Assembly: GCA_037200385.1 (NCBI GenBank)
Contig: JBBCGL010000001.1
Coordinates: 4,231,418-4,295,417, forward strand
Length of the DNA stretch: 64,000 bases
Source: Rhizomicrobium sp.
GTDB taxonomy: Bacteria > Pseudomonadota > Alphaproteobacteria > Micropepsales > Micropepsaceae
Direction of reading: 5' to 3'
In this document: positions 35,033 to 45,089 of the stretch, piece by piece
How positions within the stretch are numbered: the stretch's first letter is position 1
Layout: every line of letters begins with the position of its first letter
The notes under the pieces: model-generated
What the model was told of the DNA's origin: nothing
Database searches by the model: none
Seen by the model: the letters and a program-made list of their open reading frames with translations, nothing else
Translations under genes and position numbers: made by a program

Positions 35033-36082
35033 ATGAGAATTCAGAGCATCCCGCTATCGTGGGCCAGACGGCACTGTGCAAACGCTGTTGCAGAGGGCGT
35101 CTCGCTCGATCACTTGTTCGATATGGCGCTCATCGAACCCCGCTTTGGCGACGATCGAGACCGCATTTCGTCGGCGCAGCTCGCCTTGTTCTACTACCAT
35201 ACCAATTTGAGCACCGACGACGAAGCCCGGAGAAACAGTCGCGGCCGAATCCCCGTCGGCTTGGGAACGGTTGCCATCCGGGCGATGTTCGGCTGTTCGA
35301 CGCTCGAAAGCGCCATCGGCGCGGTCGCTCATTTGTATGACTTGGCGTCGACGACCATGAAGGTTCGCTTGACCGTCGACTATGACGAGGCAGTTCTCGC
35401 GGTGCACTGCGAGGACGGTCAATCCGGATCGGATTCCACGTCCCTGGAAGACGCCTATCTCAGCTTCCTGTTCATGTGCGTGAATCACTTCATCGGCAAA
35501 ATCCTGCCGCTGAGCGCGGTTGAGACCCGCGATCCGACGCATATGAATCTGGGACGGACCCACTGGGCCGCAGGTGCTCCGGTCCGTCTCGGCAGCCTTT
35601 CGGCCTTGCGGTTTCCGAAAGCGGTCTTGCTGGCCCCACGCATGGCCAACGGCACGGACGACCTGTTTTGCGATGTGTTCCGGGAGTGGCTTGCATTCGT
35701 GGAACCGGCCGCGGTCGCCGCGATCGCGCCGAAACACTCGATGCGCGATTTTCGCGCGCGTCAACTGGCGCAAGCCGCCGGCATCAGTCAGGCCACATTG
35801 CGACGCCGCATGGATCGCTTCGACGGCGGTCTGCGCCAGGCCCGCGAAAAGGCGCTCGTCTCCGCAGGTCTCGATCTGCTGCTCAACACGGCGGACAGCG
35901 TCGATGCCGTCGCCGCGCGGATCGGCTATTCGGACGCGCGAAGCTTCCGGCGATTCATCAAAAGCGCGACGGGCAGGACTCCATTGGAATGGCGAATGGA
36001 ACACGCCTCCGCCGACATCCTGAGGCCGAACCCGGCTGTGCATCGGCGCATTCAGGCGTTCGCCAAAGCGATGTGCGTTTAA
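35033..36082 (+). CDS. AraC-family regulator
   Basis: 349-residue regulator: N-terminal Arabinose_bd-type ligand domain (PF12625-like; LDHLFDMALIEPRFGDDRDRISSAQLALFYYHTNL) and C-terminal double-HTH (residues about 250-330, SDARSFRRFIKSATGRTPLEWR). ATG at 35033 is used; GTG at 35024 with GAAGGA close by is possible. It precedes a receptor and an alpha/beta hydrolase on the same strand, separated by 152 bp, and probably controls them in response to the imported compound or its product. Confidence 0.88.
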   Translation: MRIQSIPLSWARRHCANAVAEGVSLDHLFDMALIEPRFGDDRDRISSAQLALFYYHTNLSTDDEARRNSRGRIPVGLGTVAIRAMFGCSTLESAIGAVAHLYDLASTTMKVRLTVDYDEAVLAVHCEDGQSGSDSTSLEDAYLSFLFMCVNHFIGKILPLSAVETRDPTHMNLGRTHWAAGAPVRLGSLSALRFPKAVLLAPRMANGTDDLFCDVFREWLAFVEPAAVAAIAPKHSMRDFRARQLAQAAGISQATLRRRMDRFDGGLRQAREKALVSAGLDLLLNTADSVDAVAARIGYSDARSFRRFIKSATGRTPLEWRMEHASADILRPNPAVHRRIQAFAKAMCV

Positions 36083-36234
36083 GCGCAACTGTCCCCATTT
36101 CGCCGGCTGCGTGAGCCTTTCCGTCCTATGTAATCCGCCGATCTCCCCGAAAAATGAAGCAAATCAAGCCCGTCAGGGCTCGGGGGGCGTGGTCGCGACA
36201 TCCCTCGAAATAAAACAGTTTCGGGGAGGAAGCT

Positions 36235-38424
36235 TTGGACAGGACGCAAATTCGCGCGCGGCATGCCGTGCTGAGACCGGTTCTTCTTTGCGGTTGCGCA
36301 GTGGTTTCATGGAGCTTGGCGGCCGGCGGCGTCGCGGCGCAGACAAGCGCATCGGCACAATCGCCGAACGCGCAGTCCTCCGAGATAGAGACGGTCACCG
36401 TAACGGCATCGCGGCGCGAAACGACGGTCAGGGAAACGCCCACCGCGGTTTCCGCCTATAGCGGCAAACAGCTTGCCGCCGACCACGTCGTGACGCTGAC
36501 GGATCTGGTCGCGTCGAGTCCCGACGTCCAGATCGGCATCTACAGCACCAATGCCGATATCACGATCCGCGGCATCGGCAATCCGCAGACCGTCGCCGGC
36601 TCCGATCCCGGCGTCGCCTTCAACTATGACGGTGTCTATCTTGCGCAGTCGGGCTTGACGATCAGCTCGATGCTCGACGTCAGCCGCGTGGAGATATTGC
36701 GCGGTCCGCAGGGCACGCTCTTTGGCCGCAACGCCACCGGCGGCGCCGTCAATGTCATCCCCAATCTCCCGACCGAGCAGTTCGCCGCCGGAATCGATAC
36801 ATCGGTAGGCTTCGGTCCCACGCAGGACCACAGTACGGCCTTCGTGAGCGGGCCGCTCACATCGGACGGCCAATGGCTTGCCCGCCTCGCGGTCCAGCAA
36901 ACCTACAACGACGGTTACACGCGCAACCTCGCTCCGGACGGACCCTCCCGGTTTGATGGCCAGAACAACTATTCGGGGCGCGGTCAGTTGGAATGGTTGC
37001 CGACGGGCGACCTGACGGTCCGACTTTCGCTGGACTATCAAAAGGAAGACGACAGCGGAGCCGCCCTGTTCCTGCTGGGCGATGTCCCTCCAGGCGCACC
37101 GCTTCCGGTCCAGATCCAGGGCGCCCCCTCGGGCAATATCGACAAGCGCGAGACCTACTCGAATGTGGGCGTCAACAATCTGAAAGCCGCCGGCGCGACG
37201 CTGACGACCGACTGGGTCCTCGACGGCGGCGACCTCAAGGCCGTCGTCGCGGTCGATTCCTACGACCAGTTCACAAGCCAGAACGGCTCCGGGACGGGCG
37301 TCGACTTCACGCACACCGAGTATCTCCAGAGGTCCAATCAATATTACGCCGAGGTGCTGTATTCGTCGGATCCGTCCCATCCCTTCACCTACGTGGTCGG
37401 CGCGAACTATTTCCACGAGAATGAATTTCAGCAGATCACGGTGCCCATCCGCTATCTGGCCATCCCCGTCATCCTCGGCGGGACTCTGGGCACGTCGTCT
37501 TACGCCGCCTATGTCCATGGCCAGTATGAAATCGAGCCCGGACTGAAGGTCTTTGCCGGGCTCAGATACACCAGCGACCACAAGGCCGCCGATGAATTCA
37601 ACGATTTCGTGGGAACCCTGGACCACCAAAAAGGTTGGAACCACATCACCTACGAGGCGGGCGCGTCCTACGACTTCAGCGACGCCGTCACCGGATTCCT
37701 GAAATACTCGACCGGATATAGAAGCGGCGGCTTTTCCATCGGATCGTTGCAGGGTCCTTTCAGTCCGGAAGAAAACACCAGTGTCGAGGCCGATCTGAAA
37801 GGCTCCTATTTGAATGGCCGGCTGCAGGCCAACCTGGCGGCCTTTCACATGAGCTACAGCAATATGCAGGTCAATCAGGTGAACGGCGTATCGGAAGCCG
37901 TCACCAACGCAGCAAGTTCGACGATCGACGGCTTCGAAGCGGAATTCGTGGGCCGGGTCTCCGACGAACTCCGTCTCGAACTGTCCGGAGACTGGCTGGA
38001 TGCCCATTTCGACGTGTTCAATACCGAGGATTCGGCCAGACCTGGCCTGGGGATCCTGAACCTCGCGGGCCATCTGTTGCCGCAAGCGCCCAAATTCTCG
38101 CTGAGCGGCGCCGCTTACTACGACGTGCCGATTTCCGTTCCCGGTACCGTCACGCTGAGCGCGCGGTACGACTGGAAGTCACGGCTCTTCTTCGATCCGT
38201 TCAATTTGCCGGTGTCTTCGCAAGGACCGGCCGGAAAGCTCGATCTGTCGATCAACTATGCGAGCGAGGACGACAGATGGACGGCGAGCGTGTTCGCGCT
38301 CAACGCCACCGATGCGGTCATCAAGAACCATGTGATCGTCGTCTCGGCGCTCCTGGGCTCTCTTGCGCTCGGCGGACTGGACCCGGGCCGGGAGATCGGA
38401 ATATCCGCCGGCTATCATTTCTAG
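36235..38424 (+). CDS. TonB-dependent receptor (AraC-associated)
   Basis: 729-residue TBDR with a long n-region, signal peptide ending near GGVAAQ, TonB-box-like ETVTVTASRRET, plug motif VEILRGPQGTLFGRNATGGAVNVIPNLP and a terminal strand ending GYHF. TTG at 36235 is the start, supported by GGGGAGGA five bases upstream. No sulfur-island operator is present in its 152-bp promoter, so it belongs to a different circuit from the receptors at 13301 and 21131. It is followed after 25 bp by an alpha/beta hydrolase. Ligand unknown, possibly an ester. Confidence 0.93.
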   Translation: MDRTQIRARHAVLRPVLLCGCAVVSWSLAAGGVAAQTSASAQSPNAQSSEIETVTVTASRRETTVRETPTAVSAYSGKQLAADHVVTLTDLVASSPDVQIGIYSTNADITIRGIGNPQTVAGSDPGVAFNYDGVYLAQSGLTISSMLDVSRVEILRGPQGTLFGRNATGGAVNVIPNLPTEQFAAGIDTSVGFGPTQDHSTAFVSGPLTSDGQWLARLAVQQTYNDGYTRNLAPDGPSRFDGQNNYSGRGQLEWLPTGDLTVRLSLDYQKEDDSGAALFLLGDVPPGAPLPVQIQGAPSGNIDKRETYSNVGVNNLKAAGATLTTDWVLDGGDLKAVVAVDSYDQFTSQNGSGTGVDFTHTEYLQRSNQYYAEVLYSSDPSHPFTYVVGANYFHENEFQQITVPIRYLAIPVILGGTLGTSSYAAYVHGQYEIEPGLKVFAGLRYTSDHKAADEFNDFVGTLDHQKGWNHITYEAGASYDFSDAVTGFLKYSTGYRSGGFSIGSLQGPFSPEENTSVEADLKGSYLNGRLQANLAAFHMSYSNMQVNQVNGVSEAVTNAASSTIDGFEAEFVGRVSDELRLELSGDWLDAHFDVFNTEDSARPGLGILNLAGHLLPQAPKFSLSGAAYYDVPISVPGTVTLSARYDWKSRLFFDPFNLPVSSQGPAGKLDLSINYASEDDRWTASVFALNATDAVIKNHVIVVSALLGSLALGGLDPGREIGISAGYHF

Positions 38425-38449
38425 CACCTGGACCGGAAGGACTGCGTGA

Positions 38450-39265
38450 ATGGCCGACAGACAGAAATACGTCGACGCAAACGGCGCGCGACTGGGATAC
38501 GAGGTTCATGATCTCGCAAAGGGACCGCCGCTCGTTTTCGTGCATGGCTACGCGATGCGAAGCACCGGGCCAGCCTATCGCGAACTCCTGTCTCTTCTGG
38601 CTGGAGATTTCACGGTCTATGCGCTCGATCTTCGAGGGCACGGGGCATCGGCCGGCGAAACGGCGAACTGGTCCCTCGCGACCATCGCCGACGATGTGGC
38701 GGCGTTCGCCGATGCGCTCGGGCTCCAAGGCGCCGTCCACGCGGGCCACTCGCTCGGCGGCTTCACCGGCCTGTACGCGACGATGCGCCATCCCGGCATT
38801 TTTTCCGCGCTCTGCCTGCTGGCGACGGCGCCCGCGAGCGGCGGCGGTCACACGCCGGTCGAGGTCAGACGGCTGCTTACGGAGCGGGGAGGGGACCGCG
38901 ATGCGATGTTCGATTTCTTTTCGTCCATGTATGTGCACGCCGATCGCAACGCCATCGACCAAGCCGTCGACTCGATCGGGATCATGGACCGCTCCGTCCA
39001 CGAAGCTTTTTTCTCGACCTTTCCGGATCAGGTGATCACGCCGCGGCTGGGTGAAATCCGGATTCCCGCACTCGTCCTCAGCGGCGTTCGCGATGTCGTC
39101 GTTCCGCCCGCCGAACAGCACGCGACGGCGCTCGGGCTTTCCTTCTGCAAGGAGGTCAATTTCTCAGGCGAAGGGCATATGCTGCCCCTCGAGGCGGCGG
39201 CGATGACGGCGCGGGAGATACGCAACTTTTGCCTCTGCGACGTGAACGACCGTTTCGTGCGGTGA
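38450..39265 (+). CDS. Alpha/beta hydrolase
   Basis: 271-residue alpha/beta hydrolase with a complete triad: Ser in GHSLGG (near residue 104), an Asp in SGVRDVVVP and His in GEGHMLPL. No signal peptide, so cytoplasmic. It fits the broad esterase/haloperoxidase-like group. It follows the receptor by 25 bp and likely processes the imported compound. Unlike the homologue at 27637, its nucleophile is present. Confidence 0.88.
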   Translation: MADRQKYVDANGARLGYEVHDLAKGPPLVFVHGYAMRSTGPAYRELLSLLAGDFTVYALDLRGHGASAGETANWSLATIADDVAAFADALGLQGAVHAGHSLGGFTGLYATMRHPGIFSALCLLATAPASGGGHTPVEVRRLLTERGGDRDAMFDFFSSMYVHADRNAIDQAVDSIGIMDRSVHEAFFSTFPDQVITPRLGEIRIPALVLSGVRDVVVPPAEQHATALGLSFCKEVNFSGEGHMLPLEAAAMTAREIRNFCLCDVNDRFVR

Positions 39266-39353
39266 ACCGCGACGGCCTGGCTCGTGCTCCTGAGCACCTT
39301 CGGTGCGGGCTGCACGTCGGGCCGCCTGCTTCTCGGGAAGCTGTGATCGCGGT

Positions 39354-40283
39354 TCAAGCTTGACCGGAAGTCGCGGGCCGCGCGGCACTGCGCGCCGGGG
39401 CGCCCGTCGACCCGGCATCGGTCCGCGCTTCGATCGCGCGCAGCACCGCGATCATGTCGTCTTCGCCATGGCCCTGCGCGACGGTTTCGCGATACAGCGC
39501 ATGGCACGCGTCCAGCAGCGGCGAAGCGAGCCCGGCCTCGCGCGCCGCGTCGGCGACCAGCCGCGCGTTCTTCAGGACGTCGCGTGCCGCGGCCTGCACC
39601 GCAAAATCGTGCTCGACCAGTTTGCGCGCCTTGAGACGCGACACGCCACTCGCCATCGGTCCGGCATCGAGCACGGCGAGCAGCTTGTGCATGTCCAGGC
39701 CATGCCGGTCCGCGAAATGCACCGCCTCGGTCAACCCCGTGACCATCGTGATCAGGAACAGGTTGACCGCCAGCTTCATGCGCAGCGCCGACGGCACCGC
39801 GCCGCAAGCCACGGTCTCCTGGCACATCGGTCTCAGCAGGGGGCGGATTTCGCCGACGGCGTCCGCTTCGCCCGCGAGCATTGCCACGAGCTGGCCCGCT
39901 TCGGCCGGCTTGCGCGAGCCGGATACCGGTGCCTCCACATAGAGGCCGCCCGCCGCCCGGATGTCCGCATCGAGCGCCGACGAATAGCTGGGCGACGTCG
40001 TGCCCATATGCACGATGATGTGACGCGCGACATTCGCGGCGAATGCCGGTGTGCCGCGGCCGAGCACGCCGTCGATCGCCGCATCGTCCGCCAGCATGAG
40101 GATCGCGATCCGCGTCCGGGCGAAGAGTTCGGTGGCTGATTCCGCGACCCTGGCTCCTGCGGACCGTAACGGTGCGCAACGATCCGCCGACCGGTTCCAC
40201 ACAATGAGGGGCGTCCCGGCGCGTGCCAGGTTGAGCGCCATGGGCTGTCCCATGACTCCGAGACCGACGAAGCCGATATCCAT
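39354..40283 (-). CDS. 3-hydroxyisobutyrate-dehydrogenase-family oxidoreductase
   Basis: 309-residue beta-hydroxyacid dehydrogenase. Rossmann motif [20 protein letters not shown] at residue 4, substrate motif [14 protein letters not shown]-like ([16 protein letters not shown]), and catalytic Lys in MKLAVNLFL near 170 are present. Substrates of the family include 3-hydroxyisobutyrate, tartronate semialdehyde and succinic semialdehyde. GGAGG seven bases before ATG 40283 sets the start. It stands alone; its substrate is not indicated by the neighbours. Tartronate semialdehyde would connect with glycolate use seen at 60-64 kb, but that is speculative. Confidence 0.9.
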   Translation of the reverse strand: MDIGFVGLGVMGQPMALNLARAGTPLIVWNRSADRCAPLRSAGARVAESATELFARTRIAILMLADDAAIDGVLGRGTPAFAANVARHIIVHMGTTSPSYSSALDADIRAAGGLYVEAPVSGSRKPAEAGQLVAMLAGEADAVGEIRPLLRPMCQETVACGAVPSALRMKLAVNLFLITMVTGLTEAVHFADRHGLDMHKLLAVLDAGPMASGVSRLKARKLVEHDFAVQAAARDVLKNARLVADAAREAGLASPLLDACHALYRETVAQGHGEDDMIAVLRAIEARTDAGSTGAPARSAARPATSGQA

Positions 40284-40393
40284 GAGCGTTCCTCCGCCGG
40301 GAACCCTAAGGCGGCGGAGCGCGATGCGCGCCGGATGGTTATGCATGGGGGTGACGCGCCGCGCGCCGCTCTCGATATGCTAGAGTCGGCGCC

Positions 40394-41869
40394 ATGCCCT
40401 TCGCCTTCGACAATTCCTATGCCCGCCTGCCCGAGCGGTTCTACGCCCGGCTCGCGCCCACCGCGGTCGGCGCGCCACAGCTGATCCGCGTGAATGCCGG
40501 CTTGGCCCGGCAGCTGCGCCTTGATCCGGACAGCCTCGCCACGGCCGAAGGGATCGAAATACTTGCGGGCAACCGCGTGCCGGAGGGTGCCGAGCCGCTC
40601 GCCATGGCCTATGCCGGCCATCAATTCGGCAATTGGGTGCCGCAACTGGGCGACGGGCGCGCCATCCTGCTCGGCGAAGTGCTGGCACATGACGGCCTGC
40701 GCTACGACATCCAGCTCAAGGGCTCGGGCCCGACGCCGTTCTCGCGCAATGGCGACGGCCGCGCCGCGCTGGGGCCGGTGCTGCGCGAGTTCATCGTCAG
40801 CGAGGCGATGGCGGCACTCGGCGTGCCGACCACCCGCACGCTGGCCGCCGTGACGACCGGCGAGACCATCTTGCGCCAGGAGGGCATGTTGCCCGGCGCG
40901 GTGCTCACGCGTGTTTCGCGCAGCCATGTGCGGGTCGGCACTTTCGAATATTTCGGCAATCGCGGCGACGTCGAGGCGGTCCGCGCGCTCGCCGATTACG
41001 TGATCGCGCGGCTCTATCCGGAGGCGGCGCAGGCGGCGCAGCCCTATCGCGCGCTGCTCGACGCGGTGATCGCGCGCACGGCGAGCCTGATCGCGCGCTG
41101 GCAGTGCATCGGATTCATCCATGGCGTGATGAACACCGACAACACCTCGATCGCGGGCGAGACCATCGACTACGGCCCGTGCGCCTTCATGGACGTCTAC
41201 GACCCGGCGACGGTGTTCAGTTCCATCGACCAGGGCGGCCGCTACGCCTATGGCAACCAGCCGCGCATCGGCCACTGGAATCTCGTGCGTTTCGCCCAGG
41301 CCCTGCTGCCGCTGCTCGGCGACAGCGAGGAGAGCGCGCTGGCCTCGGCGCAGGAGGCGATCAACGCCTATCCGTCGCAGTTCGAAGCCGCCTATTTCGC
41401 CGGGCTGCGCGCCAAGTTCGGCTTTGTCGCGGCGCGAGACGACGACCTGACGCTCGCGGCGGAGTTCTTCCGCCACATGGCCGACGGCCACGCCGATTTC
41501 ACGCTGACCTTCCGGCGGCTCGGCGACTGCGCCGCGGGCGAGGGTGCGGACGATGCGTTGCGGGCTTTGTTCGACAATGCGGCGGCCGTCAGCGTCTGGC
41601 TGCCGAAATGGCGGGCCCAGCTTGCGCGCGACGGCGTCGCGCCGGCGGGGCGCGCCGCGGCGATGCGCAAGGTCAATCCGCTGTTCATCCCGCGCAATCA
41701 TCGCGTCGAGGCGGCGATCGTCGCGGCGCAGGCGCGCGGCGACTACGCGCCTTTTGCGGAATTGATGACGGTGCTGGCTTCTCCTTATGACGCGCAGCCG
41801 GATGTCGCCGCCTATGCCGACCCGCCCAAGCCGGATGAGGTGGTGCTGCAAACCTTCTGCGGTACGTAA
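40394..41869 (+). CDS. selO: SelO/YdiU pseudokinase protein adenylyltransferase
   Basis: 491-residue SelO homologue, a kinase-fold protein that transfers AMP to protein hydroxyl groups (AMPylation) in redox stress. Family blocks are clear: AYAGHQFGNWVPQLGDGRA, LKGSGPTPFSRNGDGRAALG, FIHGVMNTDN (catalytic loop with Asn), DYGPCAFMD (metal-binding Asp) and QPRIGHWNL. The C-terminal QTFCGT ends in the short Cys-containing tail that in eukaryotes holds selenocysteine and may form a regulatory disulfide. Stands alone. Full length for the bacterial family. Confidence 0.95.
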   Translation: MPFAFDNSYARLPERFYARLAPTAVGAPQLIRVNAGLARQLRLDPDSLATAEGIEILAGNRVPEGAEPLAMAYAGHQFGNWVPQLGDGRAILLGEVLAHDGLRYDIQLKGSGPTPFSRNGDGRAALGPVLREFIVSEAMAALGVPTTRTLAAVTTGETILRQEGMLPGAVLTRVSRSHVRVGTFEYFGNRGDVEAVRALADYVIARLYPEAAQAAQPYRALLDAVIARTASLIARWQCIGFIHGVMNTDNTSIAGETIDYGPCAFMDVYDPATVFSSIDQGGRYAYGNQPRIGHWNLVRFAQALLPLLGDSEESALASAQEAINAYPSQFEAAYFAGLRAKFGFVAARDDDLTLAAEFFRHMADGHADFTLTFRRLGDCAAGEGADDALRALFDNAAAVSVWLPKWRAQLARDGVAPAGRAAAMRKVNPLFIPRNHRVEAAIVAAQARGDYAPFAELMTVLASPYDAQPDVAAYADPPKPDEVVLQTFCGT

Positions 41870-41996
41870 CCGGTGGTAGAGAAATCCGCGGCTTGCGCCA
41901 TAGGTTACATCCATATTCGGCAGGTGTGACGGACGAACGGCTTGTCCTGGAAATCGCGTCCGTGTCACAGTGATGTGTGCTGCGTAGGAAGTCCCC

Positions 41997-42149
41997 GTGT
42001 CGGAAAAGCCCGAAGACGTCGTCAAAGTGTCTGTCGAAGGTTTGCGCATCGCCTGGCAGCGCCCTGTACTCGTCAAGCTCGACGCAAGCGCGGCGCAAAT
42101 AGCCAACAGTTCGTTTATATATACCGACGCTGCCGACAACTATTCTTAG
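41997..42149 (+). CDS. 50-residue peptide with RiPP-leader-like motif
   Basis: GTG start with AGGAAG five bases upstream; 51 codons including stop. The peptide reads as an acidic N-terminus (SEKPEDVV), then W-Q-R-P-V-L-V-K-L-D-A-S-A-A, then a Ser/Asn/Asp-rich tail ending DAADNYS. The pattern aromatic-x-x-P-x-L-x-x-L is the feature that RiPP recognition elements bind in lasso and related leader peptides. No RiPP enzyme genes lie nearby, so it would be an orphan precursor or a chance resemblance. The codon pattern is only moderately GC-rich at third positions. Confidence 0.45.
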   Translation: MSEKPEDVVKVSVEGLRIAWQRPVLVKLDASAAQIANSSFIYTDAADNYS

Positions 42150-42206
42150 CCGGACGGGCGCCGGCGGCGCGCCCCGGGGCCCTGCGCCCACTTCGTCGCG
42201 CGGGGC

Positions 42207-43424
42207 TCAGGCCGTCGCCGCCACGCGCGGCCGGGTTGCCGCGGCGATCGCGAAGAATACGCCCACTGCGACAAGGCCGCTCAGCGCATCGGTGAGGAGG
42301 AATCCCATCGAGCCCCAATGGTCGTGCGCCCAGCCGTCCGCCAATCCGATATAGGCGATCGGGATGTTCGAAAGAGAGGCATAGAGATTGTATTTCGTCG
42401 CCGCGGCTCCGCGCCCGATGGCCTCCAGCACGACGGCGCTGAACGACGCATAGTTGAAGCCCTGCACGAAATTGTAGGCGAGGGTGAAGACGACGAACAT
42501 CGTCGCGCTGCGCGCCGCCGCGGCCATGGCGAGCGTCACCACCGCCAGCGCGATGCCGAACAGGGCATAGGCGAAGCGGCGCTCCATGCGATCGCAGAGA
42601 TAGCCGCCGATCAGGCATCCGGCCATCGAGATGAAGCCGCCCAGAACGCCGTTGGCCAGCGCGACGGTGTTGGCGTCGGCGTGCCAGTCGCTTGCCACCG
42701 CGCCCCACAGATTGGTCGCTGCCCCGGAGCCGATGGGCAGGAAGCAGATCAGCAGCGCGAGATAGCCCGCCCGCGACCTCGCCGTCTGCCACAGATCCGC
42801 GATCAGATCGCGCAGCGTATGCGCATAGGTCGTCTGCCGGTGTTCGGCGGAGGGCTCGTCGACGAAGAAAAGCGCGGCGCAGCACAACAGGAAGAGCACG
42901 CCCATCGCCGCGCCGGGCAGCCAGCCGATCGTGGAATGCTCGGCGATCCACAACGCAAGCCCGCCGCCCACGCCGTAGCCGCCCAGATTGCCCGCCTGGT
43001 ACCAACCCCCGGCGCGACCCTTTTCCTCGAGGCCGGTCGAATGGGCCATCAGATTCTCGGCCGCCATGGCGAGAAAGCTGATCGATACGTTGAACAGGAA
43101 GACGAGGACCGTGATCGCCTGCAGTCCCTGTGCGTTGACCGGAAACAGTCCCGTCGCGATCATGGCGAGGGCCGAGACTGCGGCGCCGATCAGGTACCAT
43201 TGTTTGCTGGTCAGCGTGGTGTCGACGACCGGCGCCCAGGCGGCCTTCCAGGTCTGCGGCAGAAGGCCGAACGCCACCAGCGCGGAGATCGCGCCGACGC
43301 TGACGCCGGCATGGGCCAGCAGGAAGCCGAGCGTGACGCTGACATAACCGCTGGTGACGCCGAACGGTATGCAGAGGATGAGGTAGACGATCGGATGCGG
43401 CTTGCCCGCCTGCCTGATGCTCAC
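42207..43424 (-). CDS. MFS transporter (AmpG/PAT-like)
   Basis: 405-residue major facilitator protein with 11-12 helices. Segments such as GVTSGYVSVTLGFLLAHAGVSVG and TLTSKQWYLIGAAV resemble the AmpG/acetyl-CoA-transporter-like set (MFS_1 with early W-K-A-A-W-A-P-V-V-D loop), which move muropeptides or CoA esters. Substrate uncertain. It stands alone between the peptide gene and the GPH carrier, transcribed away from the latter. GTG/ATG at 43424 starts with a short polar n-region. Confidence 0.82.
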   Translation of the reverse strand: MSIRQAGKPHPIVYLILCIPFGVTSGYVSVTLGFLLAHAGVSVGAISALVAFGLLPQTWKAAWAPVVDTTLTSKQWYLIGAAVSALAMIATGLFPVNAQGLQAITVLVFLFNVSISFLAMAAENLMAHSTGLEEKGRAGGWYQAGNLGGYGVGGGLALWIAEHSTIGWLPGAAMGVLFLLCCAALFFVDEPSAEHRQTTYAHTLRDLIADLWQTARSRAGYLALLICFLPIGSGAATNLWGAVASDWHADANTVALANGVLGGFISMAGCLIGGYLCDRMERRFAYALFGIALAVVTLAMAAAARSATMFVVFTLAYNFVQGFNYASFSAVVLEAIGRGAAATKYNLYASLSNIPIAYIGLADGWAHDHWGSMGFLLTDALSGLVAVGVFFAIAAATRPRVAATA

Positions 43425-43643
43425 GCCCCATCCTGCCCGATTGTGACAGTCGACCTTAGCGGGCTTGAGCCGTGGTGCAACGCCAAAGGAACGGCCAGTC
43501 GGCCGATTCAGGTTGAACCTTTCGCGCCGGTTCCGTGAGAGCGTATTGACGCTCTCGCGGATTTCAGTTGCACGGCCTGCGCGATCCCGTGTGAAATCTG
43601 CGTCATGAATGGCCCATAAGAGGCTGTGGCAGGGAGAATCCGC

Positions 43644-45086
43644 ATGAACGCGCCGACGCCGGTTTCGCTGACCCCGAAGAATCTACCGCCCGTCCAGATG
43701 GCGCTGTTCTCGCTGGCCGCAATGCCCGTGGCCGCGCTCGGCATTCCGCTGACCGTGTACCTTCCCAACTACTATGCCCACGACATCGGCCTGTCGCTCT
43801 CCGCGGTCGGCGCCGCCTTCAGCATCGTGCGCCTTATTGACATCGCCTTCGATCCCGCCATCGGCGTCGCGATCAACGCAACGAAGACGCGGTTCGGCCG
43901 CTTCAAGCTGTGGATGCTGGCCAGCGTGCCGCTCCTGATGCTGGCCGCCTATATGATCTTCATGGCTTCGCCGGGGATCACGAGATCCTATCTCGTCCTA
44001 TGGCTCGTGGTTCTCTATGCCGGTTTCTCCATGCTCACGCTCGGCCACCAGGCCTGGGCCGCGGCGCTCCAGCCCGAATATCACCAGCGCAGCCGCATCT
44101 ACGGCTGGATGCAGGTGGTGGGCGTCGTCGCCACCGTCGTCATCCTGGCGGTGCCGGTGATCCTGTCGAAGGTGTGGCACGTCACCATCCCGCAGGGCGT
44201 GCAGGGCATGGGCTGGTTCATCGTTGCGATCACGCCCGTCTCCATCGCGATCAGCGTCTTTTCCGTGCCGGAGCCGAAGAATGCGCCCGAGCAGATGATC
44301 ACCTGGGCCGACTATCGCACGATGCTGTTCCGGCCGTCGCTGATCCGCACCCTGGTCGCTGATCTCTTCCTGGCGCTGGGGCCGGCGATCACGGCGGCGC
44401 TTTATCTCTTCTTCTTCATCCAGGTGATGGGCTTTACCCGCGACCAGACGACCTCGCTGCTGCTGATCTACATCGCGGCCGGATTGGCCGGTGCGCCGGC
44501 CTGGGCGATGCTGGCGCGCCGGATCGGCAAGCACCAGACCGTCATGCTCGGCTGCGTGCTCTATGCTCTGGCGCAAGTGCTGGTCTTTGTCCTTCCGCAC
44601 GGCAATATGGCCTTCATGGTGCTGGGCATGTTCCTCGCCGGCTTCGTCGTGAGCTGCTTCACCTTCCTGATTCGCGCCATGGTCGCCGACATTTCGGACG
44701 AAGTGCGGCTGGACATTGGCAAGGACCGCGCCGCGCTTCTGTATGGCCTGATCACTGGAACCTCGAAAGTCGGCTCGGCAGTTTCCGTCATCGTCACCTT
44801 CGGGGTGCTCGAATATTTCGGCTTCGACGCCAAGGCGGCGCAGAACAGCGGTGTGCCGCTGGACGCACTTATCGGCTGTTATGTCTTCGTGCCGGTGTTG
44901 ACCATGTTCGTCGGCGCTACCGCGCTGTGGGGCTACAAGCTCGATGCGACGCGGCACGACGACATCCGCGCCGAACTCGCGCAACGCGACGCGCTGGCCG
45001 GCGCTTCGGGCGTCATCGACAGCCTGACCGGGTCCGAGCCGGCGCTTGCCGCGCCGCCGCCGCTCGGCACGCGCGAGCCGGGATAG
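43644..45086 (+). CDS. GPH-type MFS symporter
   Basis: 480-residue sodium/proton symporter of the MFS_2 family, related to the island carrier at 24403. ALGIPLTVYLPNYYAHDIGLSLSAVG and R-L-I-D-I-A-F-D-P-A-I-G-V-A are the helix 1-2 signatures. AGGGAG seven bases before ATG 43644 fixes the start and removes six residues from the longest frame. It converges with a TetR gene, 3 bp apart. Possible partner of the carotenoid-oxygenase locus beyond that gene, taking up an aromatic or terpenoid glycoside; not certain. Confidence 0.88.
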   Translation: MNAPTPVSLTPKNLPPVQMALFSLAAMPVAALGIPLTVYLPNYYAHDIGLSLSAVGAAFSIVRLIDIAFDPAIGVAINATKTRFGRFKLWMLASVPLLMLAAYMIFMASPGITRSYLVLWLVVLYAGFSMLTLGHQAWAAALQPEYHQRSRIYGWMQVVGVVATVVILAVPVILSKVWHVTIPQGVQGMGWFIVAITPVSIAISVFSVPEPKNAPEQMITWADYRTMLFRPSLIRTLVADLFLALGPAITAALYLFFFIQVMGFTRDQTTSLLLIYIAAGLAGAPAWAMLARRIGKHQTVMLGCVLYALAQVLVFVLPHGNMAFMVLGMFLAGFVVSCFTFLIRAMVADISDEVRLDIGKDRAALLYGLITGTSKVGSAVSVIVTFGVLEYFGFDAKAAQNSGVPLDALIGCYVFVPVLTMFVGATALWGYKLDATRHDDIRAELAQRDALAGASGVIDSLTGSEPALAAPPPLGTREPG

Positions 45087-45089
45087 GGC

